This document shows, piece by piece, positions 29,134 to 36,901 of a DNA stretch of 42,916 bases (position 1 is its first letter; each line of letters begins with the position of its first letter). Both the position numbers and the translations under genes were made by a program. Source of the DNA: Gammaproteobacteria bacterium (GTDB lineage: Bacteria > Pseudomonadota > Gammaproteobacteria > DSM-16500); assembly GCA_013287845.1 (NCBI GenBank), contig JABDDA010000007.1, positions 1 to 42,916 of the forward strand. Reading direction: 5' to 3'. The notes beneath the pieces were generated by a model. That model was not told the origin of the DNA. It ran no database searches and saw nothing but the letters and a program-made list of their open reading frames with translations.

Positions 29134-29162
29134 TTGAATTTCCCCAATAAATTAAGTAAATT
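29134..29162 (+). promoter_or_regulatory. Sigma-70-like promoter for the 163-aa membrane protein
   Basis: TTGAAT (29134-29139), a 17-bp spacer and TAAATT (29157-29162) lie 24 bp before ATG 29187, which has AGGAG in between. It is back to back with the TTAAG promoter, so a regulator bound there could affect both directions. Confidence 0.45.
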
Positions 29163-29186
29163 TTTCACTTCAGGAGATTAATTGAA

Positions 29187-29678
29187 ATGACTTCATTCTT
29201 CACCACCCTCAAACGCGAAAGTATTCACGCCATTCCAGCTGTGATTTTTTTTACACTCTCATTTAATTTTATTGTGTTGACAGAATCACTCATGTTGGAA
29301 CATCGCGCACCGATGCCCATCACTTATCTTGCAGCAACGCTAGGTGGGATGGTCGCAGGAAAAATATTAATTATTGTAAACAGTATGCCTTTTATTAATG
29401 CGTATCCGAATAAACCCCTCATTTATAATATTGCGTGGAAATTTTTTTTATATAGCACTGTTTCTTTTATTTTTAGATTGTGCGATACCTATGTGCATTC
29501 ACTTTTTAAAAAAATGAATCAAGAAATGATTTTGAAACATTTTGGTGTGATACTGACTTCACCGATTTTTTGGTCTGTGCAATTATGGTTATTATTTTTA
29601 ATTTTAATTTATGTGATCACATCAGAATTCAACCGCGTGATGGGAAAAAAAGAAATAATGCGGATGTTGTTTGGATAA
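29187..29678 (+). CDS. Unknown 163-aa integral membrane protein
   Basis: Four hydrophobic segments are visible: IPAVIFFTLSFNFIVL (about 15-30), YLAATLGGMVAGKILIIV (47-64), FFLYSTVSFIFRL (88-100) and FWSVQLWLLFLILIYVI (128-144). Short basic loops connect them, with a charged C-terminus NRVMGKKEIMRMLFG. No family is recognised. It is transcribed away from paralogue D from a shared intergenic region that contains the TTAAG boxes. It converges with the next membrane protein gene, 7 bp apart at the stops. Confidence 0.75.
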   Translation: MTSFFTTLKRESIHAIPAVIFFTLSFNFIVLTESLMLEHRAPMPITYLAATLGGMVAGKILIIVNSMPFINAYPNKPLIYNIAWKFFLYSTVSFIFRLCDTYVHSLFKKMNQEMILKHFGVILTSPIFWSVQLWLLFLILIYVITSEFNRVMGKKEIMRMLFG

Positions 29679-29685
29679 AATTATT

Positions 29686-30372
29686 TTATCTGCGCAGCTG
29701 TGGGGTAATAATACTATGCGGTCTCTCAAATAATATAATGTGCCTTAGTCCTAAAGCCAGCATAAAAATAAAACCCGCAAAACTTATCGCCCCTATTTTA
29801 TTAGCCTGATCATGGGTTGCGGAAGAATGTTGATCCACCCCACCTTTTTCCCAGAAAATACTAGGCACAGAAAATAAGAATACCGCTGCAAAAAAAGCCG
29901 CCCCATAAAAACAACGAGAACCAAATAATTGATGTTGATTTCTAACTCGTGATTCTTGTTGATAGGCCCATTGATAATCATTTCTTTTTAAATTTTGATG
30001 AAGGATTGCAACTTCTACTGCTAATGAAGTTCCTCTCGCTAAAAGCAAAAGACTAATCGAGAGTACAATGGCTAATACAAGATCACTCGTGATTAATATT
30101 AATGAAAGTACTGCGCCTAACAAACCTGAAAAAAGAAAGCCTGCTGTTTTGAAAAAAACTTTTTTCTCGATTTCATATTCATATCGGAACATTGGTGCTT
30201 GAGCGGGCGGGACAGGCGCGATTTGAATTTGATCTAATGCAACAGGTTGAGCTGCTGCAGCTACGGGCTGTTGAGCAGGAGGATGTGAATTCATTTCTCG
30301 CATCGCAATCGCCATGCTGGATAATTGAATATCTAATGGTTTAGATTCAGGTATCAATGTGGATGCAAGCAT
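29686..30372 (-). CDS. Unknown 228-aa membrane protein under a PmrA-like promoter
   Basis: The N-terminal ~60 residues are hydrophilic and Pro/Ala/Gln rich (HPPAQQPVAAAAQPVALDQ). Four membrane segments follow: AGFLFSGLLGAVLSLILI, LVLAIVLSISLLLLA, FYGAAFFAAVFLFSVPSIF and ISFAGFIFMLALGLRHIIL. No family is recognised. ATG 30372 has GAGG upstream. The promoter at 30395-30427 has exactly the same boxes as paralogue D, so the two should be co-regulated. The gene lies downstream of waaA in the same direction. The Pro-rich cytosolic or exposed arm could bind a partner; this is inference. Confidence 0.75.
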   Translation of the reverse strand: MLASTLIPESKPLDIQLSSMAIAMREMNSHPPAQQPVAAAAQPVALDQIQIAPVPPAQAPMFRYEYEIEKKVFFKTAGFLFSGLLGAVLSLILITSDLVLAIVLSISLLLLARGTSLAVEVAILHQNLKRNDYQWAYQQESRVRNQHQLFGSRCFYGAAFFAAVFLFSVPSIFWEKGGVDQHSSATHDQANKIGAISFAGFIFMLALGLRHIILFERPHSIITPQLRR

Positions 30373-30394
30373 AAATATACCTCATTTTCTAGGT

Positions 30395-30427
30395 ATCTTA
30401 TCAAACGAACCTTAACGTTTTCTTAAG
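30395..30427 (-). promoter_or_regulatory. PmrA-like tandem TTAAG promoter overlapping the waaA stop
   Basis: Minus strand: CTTAAG, AAAAC, GTTAAG, 10 nt, TAAGAT, with ATG 30372 lying 22 bp beyond. The distal box overlaps the waaA stop codon (30423-30425), so the upstream box is partly inside the preceding gene. Confidence 0.7.
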
Positions 30428-31682
30428 AAATAAATTTTTTAATTCCTTCTAATTGTTTTCGCAACGCGCCAGAATTTTCTTTTACAACATGATATGCACG
30501 ATTACCTATTTCTTCACGCATATTTTTATTTTCAAAAAAAGTATTTATTTTTTCAGCTAATTCATTTGCTGAAGTCACTTTAAACATTCCTCCCGCAGAA
30601 AATAATAACTCACTGATTTCAGCAAAATTAAATAAATGCGGACCCGTGAGGACAGGTTTAGAAACAGCTGCAGGTTCTAACATATTGTGTCCGCCGACAG
30701 AAACAAAACTTCCACCGACAAATGCAACATCACAAACAGAATACATCAACATCATTTCACCCATCGTATCACTTAAATAAATAGCTGTAGCGTCATCACA
30801 TTTTTCACCACGACTACGACGCACGACAGAAAAGTTTTTTTCTTTACAGAGTTTTTCAACATCATCAAATCGTTCGGGGTGTCGCGGTACTAAAATTAAT
30901 AATGCCGTTGGAAATTTTTTTCGTATTTCCGCATGTGCAGCTAAAATAATTTCTTCTTCACCGGGATGTGTGCTGCCTGCAATCCAAATGTGTTTTTCTT
31001 TTCCGAGTTCTTCGCGCAATGTTTTGGATTTTTCTTCTAAATCTTTTGGTAATTCCAAATCAAATTTAATATTTCCTGTAATAATTATTTTTTCTTTTGG
31101 CATGCCGAGTTTTATAAATCGTTCTGCATCAGCTGTTCCTTGCGAAGCAAGTAAAGAAATTTCAGACAACATTTTTTTTGTAAGTGGCGCAACTGATTGA
31201 TAACCACGCGCAGATTTTTCTGATAAACGCGCATTGGCTAAAACAATGGGAATATTTTTTTGTTTACATGCAGAAAATAAATTCGGCCACAATTCTGTTT
31301 CAATCGCAATAAAAATTTTCGGTTGAATACGATCAATAAAACGTGACACAGCATCGGGTAAATCATAAGGAACATACGAATGAATTACAGAATCGCCGAA
31401 TGCTAATTTCGCGCGCGCAGATCCTGTGAGTGTCATGTTCGTCACAACGATTGGATAATCAGGATACGTTGCGCGTAATGTTTTAATTAACGGTGTAGCT
31501 GCAATTGTTTCGCCGAGTGAAACCGCATGCACCCAAATGGATTTTTCTAATTTTTTTGGCGCAAATCCAAATCGTTCTGACCAACGCTTTCGATAATCTG
31601 CGGATTTTCGTGAACGCCACAATAATCTCAATAAAATAAATGGAACGATGAGATAAAAAAGTAAAGTATATAAGTAACGCAC
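30423..31682 (-). CDS. waaA: 3-deoxy-D-manno-octulosonic acid transferase WaaA (KdtA)
   Basis: Transfers Kdo from CMP-Kdo to lipid A precursor at the inner membrane. The 419-aa protein has an N-terminal membrane anchor (YTLLFYLIVPFILLRLL), the Kdo-transferase signature SLGETIAATPLI, YDLPDAVSRFI, ETELWPNL, and the nucleotide-sugar half with LVPRHPERF and GGSFVSVGGHNMLEPA. The start is GTG 31682: AAGGA lies 8 nt upstream, and the product then matches E. coli WaaA from its N-terminus. The frame is open for 84 more codons, but those read through the interspersed repeat at 31755-31839. It is divergent from rpe. Confidence 0.93.
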   Translation of the reverse strand: MRYLYTLLFYLIVPFILLRLLWRSRKSADYRKRWSERFGFAPKKLEKSIWVHAVSLGETIAATPLIKTLRATYPDYPIVVTNMTLTGSARAKLAFGDSVIHSYVPYDLPDAVSRFIDRIQPKIFIAIETELWPNLFSACKQKNIPIVLANARLSEKSARGYQSVAPLTKKMLSEISLLASQGTADAERFIKLGMPKEKIIITGNIKFDLELPKDLEEKSKTLREELGKEKHIWIAGSTHPGEEEIILAAHAEIRKKFPTALLILVPRHPERFDDVEKLCKEKNFSVVRRSRGEKCDDATAIYLSDTMGEMMLMYSVCDVAFVGGSFVSVGGHNMLEPAAVSKPVLTGPHLFNFAEISELLFSAGGMFKVTSANELAEKINTFFENKNMREEIGNRAYHVVKENSGALRKQLEGIKKFIS

Positions 31683-31754
31683 TATTTTATTCCTTATTTT
31701 TTCTGCGCGAGATAGAATAATGCAAATTAAACAGAAATGCGAATTAGAAAATTT

Positions 31755-31839
31755 GTCATGCCAGCGAAAGCTGGCATCCAGAGACTTTAAAAAAGACGCT
31801 GGATGCCACCTCTCGCAAAAAACGCTCGGCTGGCATGAC
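31755..31839. repeat. GTCATGCC...GGCATGAC interspersed repeat between waaA and rpe
   Basis: This 85-bp copy begins GTCATGCCAGCGAAAGC and ends GCTCGGCTGGCATGAC. Internal GGCATCCAG and CTGGATGCC arms give a nested hairpin. It is the same family as 6413-6560, in the opposite orientation judged by the GAGAGGTGGCATCC arm. Translated, it produces spurious peptides upstream of both waaA and amgK. Confidence 0.85.
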
Positions 31840-31856
31840 AGATAGTGAGTAAAATT

Positions 31857-32525
31857 ATGAACTATCTTATTGCACCCTCCCTCCTCTCCGCCGACTTCGC
31901 ACGCCTCGGCGAACAAGCTGCAGCTGTGATTCAAGCTGGCGGTGATCTATTACATCTTGATGTGATGGATAATCATTACGTTCCCAATTTAACCGTCGGC
32001 CCACTTGTGTGTGAATCATTACGAAAATTTGGAATTACTGCACCGATTGATGTGCATTTGATGACAAAACCCGTTGATCGTCTCATTACAGAATTTGCAA
32101 AAGCAGGCGCAACACAAATTTCATTTCATCCTGAAGCCTCTGATCATTCTGCACGTAGTTTAGATTTAATTCGTCATCATCATTGCAAAGCAGGACTCGC
32201 GATCAATCCTGAAACCACATTACAATGTTTAGAATTTTTGTGGGATAAAATTGATTTTATTTTAATTATGACAGTGAATCCTGGATTTGGTGGACAAAAA
32301 TTTATTCCCGCTGTTTTAGAAAAAATAGAAAAAGCTCGCACGCTGATTGGGAAAAGCGGAAAAAATATTCGTCTTGCTGTCGACGGTGGAATCAACAAAG
32401 ACACTATTGAGGCTGTTGCAAAAGCGGGGGCAGATACGTTTATTGCAGGGTCTGCGATTTTTAATACTTCTAATTATTCTGAAACCATTGCTGAAATGAG
32501 AAAAAAACTTGAGAAAATAAAATGA
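31857..32525 (+). CDS. rpe: Ribulose-phosphate 3-epimerase
   Basis: Interconverts ribulose-5-phosphate and xylulose-5-phosphate in the pentose phosphate pathway. The 222-aa TIM barrel has all family marks: IAPSLLSADFARLG, HLDVMDNHYVPNLTVGP, PIDVHLM, SFHPEAS, MTVNPGFGGQKFI, LAVDGGI and GADTFIAGSAIF. ATG 31857 gives the family N-terminus; an in-frame GTG at 31845 is less likely. The stop overlaps the next start (ATGA), so rpe and the VOC gene are translationally coupled. Confidence 0.95.
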   Translation: MNYLIAPSLLSADFARLGEQAAAVIQAGGDLLHLDVMDNHYVPNLTVGPLVCESLRKFGITAPIDVHLMTKPVDRLITEFAKAGATQISFHPEASDHSARSLDLIRHHHCKAGLAINPETTLQCLEFLWDKIDFILIMTVNPGFGGQKFIPAVLEKIEKARTLIGKSGKNIRLAVDGGINKDTIEAVAKAGADTFIAGSAIFNTSNYSETIAEMRKKLEKIK

Positions 32526-32905
32526 ATAAACCGAATTCTAATTTTAGCATGCGTCATGTCGCACTCGTTGTAAAAAATCTTGAAGCATGTGAATTGTTTT
32601 ACACAGAGTTATTAGGAATGAAATTAGAATGGAAGCCTGATCCTGATAATATTTATCTGACATCAGGTAACGATAATTTAGCATTGCATCGCGCGCCGAA
32701 AGATTTTCATCCTGAAAAAAATCAACGCTTAGATCATTTTGGATTTATTTTAGAAAATAAAGATGATGTGGATGCGTGGCACAATTATTTACGCGAAAAT
32801 AATGTTGTGATTAAAGCCGTGCCGAAAGATCATCGCGATGGCACGCGAAGTTTTTATTGTGCGGATCCAGATGGAAATATCGTTCAGTTTATTTATCATC
32901 CGTAA
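32522..32905 (+). CDS. VOC (glyoxalase/dioxygenase superfamily) protein
   Basis: A 127-aa vicinal-oxygen-chelate protein with two beta-alpha-beta-beta-beta units. The first opens MRHVALVVKNLEACELFYTE, with a metal-type His. The second opens LDHFGFILENKDDVDAW and ends YCADPDGNIVQFIYHP, the usual DPDGN-x-x-x-F/E close. The final Glu ligand position reads Gln-Phe. Substrate is unknown: it could be a lactoylglutathione lyase-like or resistance-like protein. It overlaps rpe by 4 bp, and its last 17 bp overlap the opposite LuxR-type gene. Confidence 0.88.
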   Translation: MNKPNSNFSMRHVALVVKNLEACELFYTELLGMKLEWKPDPDNIYLTSGNDNLALHRAPKDFHPEKNQRLDHFGFILENKDDVDAWHNYLRENNVVIKAVPKDHRDGTRSFYCADPDGNIVQFIYHP

Positions 32906-33656
32906 TAATCATATTATTTTTAATTAAACTAATAGGAACACGATAGAAATATCCCAATTCTATTGCTTTTTCAATGAGAGAAGATTTGCACGAACATTGA
33001 AACTTAACTTTTAATTCATTGATATAAACTTCGATCGTACGAAATGATAATCCTAATATTTTTGCAATAGTCTTTGCATTTTTCCCTCTTAATATATAAA
33101 ACAAACATTCTTCTTGGCGACGAGTTAAATGTAATTCATGCGCACTATCAGAAATGGAATAAATTTTATGTTGCACTTTTTTTTCTGATTTCTCAGGATC
33201 ATATTGGCTGATGGAATTTAAAATTTTTAATGTCGCCGTATCTGTTAAAATGGTCCCTATAAATAAAATTCCTAAAATATCATTATTGGGTGCGTAAATA
33301 ACCGATTTTTGAGAATAATAATAAGTTAATGAATGGCTAAACTTTAAAACATTAAATGAGCGCCATTGTTTTTTTGTTTCAAGCACTAATTTATCTTGCG
33401 CAATAATTTTATCTGCAATTTCAACTGCATCACATTTCCAATCATAATCTTTTGTGCCTAGGTAACTATCAACATTTTTATAGCCTGCTAATTTTGCACA
33501 TAATTCATTGGTTGCTGCATAAACAGAATCAACTGTTTTCCATGCTACAAAACCAGGCATTTGAGAAATGATATGAGATAAACTTTTTGAAAACATTTCA
33601 TTACTGACGGAAGAAATATCTGAAAATTTTTGCAACGCATTGACAGAGAGAGCCAT
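32889..33656 (-). CDS. PAS-LuxR family transcriptional regulator
   Basis: A 255-aa regulator. The N-terminal part (about 25-140) looks like a PAS sensor domain, with MPGFVAWKTVDSVYAATNEL and GILFIGTILTD. The C-terminal LuxR-type helix-turn-helix spans about 172-235: LTRRQEECLFYILRGKNAKT, then IAKILGLSFRTIEVYINELK. Such regulators are expanded in Legionella and Coxiella. The ligand and targets are unknown. GAAGGAG precedes the ATG. The gene is convergent with the VOC gene; the methyltransferase gene lies 67 bp upstream in the same direction. Confidence 0.88.
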   Translation of the reverse strand: MALSVNALQKFSDISSVSNEMFSKSLSHIISQMPGFVAWKTVDSVYAATNELCAKLAGYKNVDSYLGTKDYDWKCDAVEIADKIIAQDKLVLETKKQWRSFNVLKFSHSLTYYYSQKSVIYAPNNDILGILFIGTILTDTATLKILNSISQYDPEKSEKKVQHKIYSISDSAHELHLTRRQEECLFYILRGKNAKTIAKILGLSFRTIEVYINELKVKFQCSCKSSLIEKAIELGYFYRVPISLIKNNMIITDDK

Positions 33657-33723
33657 ACTTTTTCTCCTTCAATCTAAATTGACAGGACACATAGCCTACC
33701 GCATTTATTTCGAAAAAGAAAAT

Positions 33724-34575
33724 CTATAATTTATTTTTAATAACCCGTTGAGAATTTTCATTTTTTTCTTCTGTCTTGTGGGTATGAGAAAGATGTGGCG
33801 CTAATCTTTTTGCAATAATGTGGATACTCTCTTGATGCATGACAAATTCTTCTCGTCCGTGATTAATCTCTCTTAATTTTTCACGAATATCATTAATAAA
33901 ATCTTCCTGTAATTTTTGATCTTTCAAAACAAAATAACAACCACACCATTGGCGCGTAAAACCAATAAAATCTTCTATATCGGTAGGATGTTTAGAAAGA
34001 ACGCGCTCTACAGATCCACCGAAATGTGTGTGGTCTAAAATTTTTTGATACGCGGATTCATTTAAAAACGTTTGTGGTTCACGATAATTTTGAAAATACG
34101 TTTTCCATTTGGGAGAATTCGCAACACCTTTAATAATTTCATGAGGAAAATCATAACATGGCAATAATATATGAATTTTTCCTTCGTCGTTTAAATGAGC
34201 ATGAAAATTTTTAAATGTCTTTTCTAAAAAATCTTCAGGGATCCATTGCAAACAAAAAAACGAAGTAATTAAATCGAATTTTTCTGACAATTTAAAATCA
34301 ATTGCATCTGCGTGAACAAAAGATAAATTTTTTCTTCTCAAAAAAGAAGCTTTTTTAAGCATGGAAATATCTTTATCTAAGCCGATGACTTTTCCTGGAC
34401 TCACCTCATCTGCCATAAAAACTGTGTTGTCTCCATCGCCGCAGCCTACATCTAAAACTTTTATTCCTTTTTTTAATTTCCCTTTTAAACTTGCACGCGC
34501 ACGATATTTTTGGCTTTTAGATTTTTTTGAGTAATCGTCACCGTCCCATTTAAATAATGTATTACTTGAACTCAT
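33724..34575 (-). CDS. Class I SAM-dependent methyltransferase
   Basis: A Rossmann-fold methyltransferase of about 283 aa. Motif I is VLDVGCGDGDNTVFMADEV (about 40-58), followed by VIGLDKDISML, FVHADAIDF, FDLITSFFCLQWIPE and ILLPCYDFP. The arrangement recalls trans-aconitate or BioC-type O-methyltransferases that act on small carboxylic acids, but the substrate cannot be read. The start is uncertain: ATG 34575 (MSSSNTLFKWDGDDYSKKS) is preferred because the copied fragment at 35094-35264 begins at the equivalent place. ATG 34587 and TTG 34611 are alternatives. The repeated CCGTAGACAATACGG motif lies just upstream. Confidence 0.85.
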   Translation of the reverse strand: MSSSNTLFKWDGDDYSKKSKSQKYRARASLKGKLKKGIKVLDVGCGDGDNTVFMADEVSPGKVIGLDKDISMLKKASFLRRKNLSFVHADAIDFKLSEKFDLITSFFCLQWIPEDFLEKTFKNFHAHLNDEGKIHILLPCYDFPHEIIKGVANSPKWKTYFQNYREPQTFLNESAYQKILDHTHFGGSVERVLSKHPTDIEDFIGFTRQWCGCYFVLKDQKLQEDFINDIREKLREINHGREEFVMHQESIHIIAKRLAPHLSHTHKTEEKNENSQRVIKNKL

Positions 34576-34590
34576 ATAAAACACCATACC

Positions 34591-34610
34591 CCGTAGACAA
34601 TACGGATACA
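34591..34610. promoter_or_regulatory. CCGTA-GACAA-TACGG dyad, copy 1
   Basis: The 20-bp sequence is CCGTAGACAATACGGATACA. Its dyad has 5-bp arms and a 5-bp centre. The last 19 bases recur exactly at 39946-39964, upstream of the M20 peptidase gene. Both copies lie in the same orientation upstream of minus-strand genes, suggesting a shared regulatory site. Confidence 0.5.
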
Positions 34611-34684
34611 AAAAATAATGCCATTCTAAAAATAATAGGGTGCCACATCAACCTATACTTATCATTACCATAGGAGAAAATATC

Positions 34685-34969
34685 ATGACTTCGCCAAAAA
34701 AATCTTTAAAGAGACCGGGTATTTTTAATAATGATGACAGCTCTAAAGAAAAGAAAATAAAACAAGAGGAAGGAGCAAAACCGCCTAGCGTTAATGCGAA
34801 AAATTATAGTATTTTTGCAAGCGGTGAAACTTCAAATAATCAAGAAAAGGAAACAAAACAAGATCAAGGAAAAGAAACATTCGTCTTTAATTCTCAAAAA
34901 TCGTTAGGGGAGATGACAAAAGAATTAGAGATGCCGATATTGGAACAAAAACGATATCAGTTTGACTAA
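34685..34969 (+). CDS. Unknown 94-aa hydrophilic protein
   Basis: A very polar, Lys/Glu/Ser/Asn-rich, probably disordered protein: it begins MTSPKKSLKRPGIFNNDDSS and contains FASGETSNNQEKET and EMPILEQKRYQFD at the C-terminus. ATG 34685 has AGGAG at 9 nt, so translation is likely. No domain is recognised. SGET...Q recalls a segment in the cut-off protein at 42591-42916, which is also polar, but the similarity is too short to rely on. It is divergent from the methyltransferase gene. Confidence 0.6.
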   Translation: MTSPKKSLKRPGIFNNDDSSKEKKIKQEEGAKPPSVNAKNYSIFASGETSNNQEKETKQDQGKETFVFNSQKSLGEMTKELEMPILEQKRYQFD

Positions 34970-34981
34970 TGTAGATTGCGT

Positions 34982-35085
34982 AGCGGATCCGAGCCGCGCG
35001 CGTAAGCAAGCGTGTACAAATTTTTAATTACCGAGAAGTTAATTAGAACATACACGCTTGCTTACGCGCGCGGCTCGGATCCGCT
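34982..35085. repeat. Perfect 35-bp inverted repeat with 34-bp loop
   Basis: The left arm 34982-35016 (AGCGGATCCGAGCCGCGCGC...) and right arm 35051-35085 are exact reverse complements. They are strikingly GC-rich for this region. The right arm is followed by CGTTTTTA, so on the plus strand it would work as a terminator for the 94-aa gene ending at 34969. It may also be a small mobile palindrome. Confidence 0.85.
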
Positions 35086-35093
35086 CGTTTTTA

Positions 35094-35264
35094 CTATTTT
35101 TCTTTATCTTTGTCAGAATCTTTAAATGAAGATCGAAATGCGCTGGGTTGCAAACGTGTTAAACTTGCACGCGCACGATATTTTTGACTTTTAGAATTTT
35201 TTTAGTAATCATTTCCATCCCATTTGAACAACCTGAATACTTTTTTGTTATTTCTAGAGCCCAT
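35094..35264 (-). pseudogene. Chimeric fragment: methyltransferase N-terminus joined to the C-terminus of the right-edge protein
   Basis: Read on the minus strand from ATG 35264, the first ~35 codons resemble the start of the methyltransferase at 34575 (FKWDGNDY, then KNSKSQKYRARASL), broken by a TAA where the original has Ser. The last ~21 codons match the C-terminus of the gene at 42591-42916 (RLQPSAFRSSFKDSDKDKEK). So two unrelated gene ends have been joined in frame and then inactivated. With the inverted repeat it accounts for most of the space between 34969 and 35300, where no intact gene is seen. Confidence 0.8.
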
Positions 35265-35299
35265 AAATAAAAAATCCTCTAAATTAAAAAGGTAATGAG

Positions 35300-36889
35300 A
35301 TGAAAACAAGTGACGCATTAAATCAGCCACTGATGGATTCTAACGCATCTCAACCATCCGATCCAATGGTAGGAAAAGTAATCGCATTCGGATTCAATAG
35401 CACACTTGTTGCAGTCCACATGATTGGAAATTGTTTAATTCTTTCTTCTCTTGGACCCGATGAAGAAGCTGCTGCAAGTTTAACATCGAGCATCATTGGC
35501 GCAATCAATGGAACTATCGCGGGTATTCTGTTAACAACAGGAAATCAATTGGGCGATGCGTTAGAAGAAAAAGAAATTAATGATACTAAAATTGCATCAA
35601 TCATCAAAATAGCGTGGCAATTAAGTTTCTATTTAGGATTGCTTTCAACAAGTTTATTTTTATTAATGCGTCTTTTATTACCTTACATTTTAACATTCAA
35701 TACCGGTGTCATTGCAGGCAATTTTTTAATGGCGTTTGCGATTGCTGCTATTCCAGAATTATTCATCGTTACCAATGGACTCATTATCGGACAAATCGAA
35801 AAAAACGCTATTATTCCCTTAGTTTCTGTTGCTCTCTATCGTTTACCTGCATTGGCTTTATCCTATACTTTTTCAAAAATTTATTCGTTAGGTGCAATAG
35901 GCGTCGGATTAGGTGCTGCAATCGGCGCAGTATTTTCTGCGATTGTGATGCAACTATATCTGCTGCGAGAAATTTATAAAAAATATAATTTATACAATCA
36001 CATCATTCCTGATCGTAATCTTTTATTAAAAAGTTTTTTAAAAGAAGGATTGAAACTTGCATTATTAAGATTCAGCGAATGGGGCAATTTAGCAGCAATC
36101 GTATTACTCATTGGACATTGGGATAATTCTACTTTAAAAATAATGCAGCCCGCTATTCAAGCAACAACATTAATTAATTTAAATTCACAGGGAATGTCAC
36201 TTGCCGCGATGATGTATACAACACGGCATCGGAAAAAACAAACGGAACAATATAAGTTATTTCAAGAAACATCATCAGAACACCATTTAGAAAATTTTTC
36301 TAAATTGAGCAAAGAAAATAAATCTATTTTTTACAAAAATAATTTTGCGGGTTTATTACTGACAACTATTTTTTTTACTTCAATTTATTTTAAGCGCACC
36401 TCATTCATGCATTTATTTTTAGATTCCGCTATTAAACAAGAACAATATGATAAAGCAAATCAATTTTTACTCGCGAGTTTAATTAGCACGTATCCCGATA
36501 TGTTAAGAATTGTTTCGGGTGGAACATTAAGAGGCTGGGGTGACATACTTTTACCGACTCTTTTCAGTATCGCTTGTATGACAATCGTAGGTGTCCCAAC
36601 AGGCGCAGCAGTTGCATACGCAGCCAGCAATGCGATTTGGTTTCTTTGGTTGCGCGCTGCAACCATGGGAGTCTCTACGTTAGCCAATTGGGGTTTGCTG
36701 GCTCGGCGCACAAATGAAGATAATCAATTATATTCGCAGGAAACAGTTAAATTAAATGCTCCAAAATTTGGAAGTTTATTTCATCATTCAAACCCATTAG
36801 ACTCTTCAGTCGCCGCATCCCAAAATTTACGAGATGCAGATGTTTCAAAAGAAACTGTAAGGGAAACGTTACCGATCGCGATTTTATAA
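35300..36889 (+). CDS. MATE-family transporter
   Basis: A 529-aa membrane protein with about twelve hydrophobic segments in two bundles, as in MATE drug/Na+ (H+) antiporters. Typical stretches are ASLTSSIIGAINGTIAGILL, GAIGVGLGAAIGAVFSAIVM and GGTLRGWGDILLPTLFSI, the last resembling the MATE G-x-L-x-G-x-G-D motif. A charged central loop separates the halves and the C-terminus carries a ~60-residue soluble tail. The substrate may be drugs, peptides or metabolites. It heads an operon with genes at 36902 and 37938, so the cargo may be a product of those enzymes. Confidence 0.85.
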   Translation: MKTSDALNQPLMDSNASQPSDPMVGKVIAFGFNSTLVAVHMIGNCLILSSLGPDEEAAASLTSSIIGAINGTIAGILLTTGNQLGDALEEKEINDTKIASIIKIAWQLSFYLGLLSTSLFLLMRLLLPYILTFNTGVIAGNFLMAFAIAAIPELFIVTNGLIIGQIEKNAIIPLVSVALYRLPALALSYTFSKIYSLGAIGVGLGAAIGAVFSAIVMQLYLLREIYKKYNLYNHIIPDRNLLLKSFLKEGLKLALLRFSEWGNLAAIVLLIGHWDNSTLKIMQPAIQATTLINLNSQGMSLAAMMYTTRHRKKQTEQYKLFQETSSEHHLENFSKLSKENKSIFYKNNFAGLLLTTIFFTSIYFKRTSFMHLFLDSAIKQEQYDKANQFLLASLISTYPDMLRIVSGGTLRGWGDILLPTLFSIACMTIVGVPTGAAVAYAASNAIWFLWLRAATMGVSTLANWGLLARRTNEDNQLYSQETVKLNAPKFGSLFHHSNPLDSSVAASQNLRDADVSKETVRETLPIAIL

Positions 36890-36901
36890 GGATAACAACC
36901 G

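Noticed and set aside
31683-31934. 84-codon N-terminal extension of waaA
   Set aside because: It reads through the interspersed hairpin repeat and the divergent rpe start. The GTG at 31682 has an AAGGA site and matches the WaaA family start.
34982-35085. Phage or island attachment site
   Set aside because: It is an inverted, not direct, repeat, with no integrase gene or tRNA nearby.
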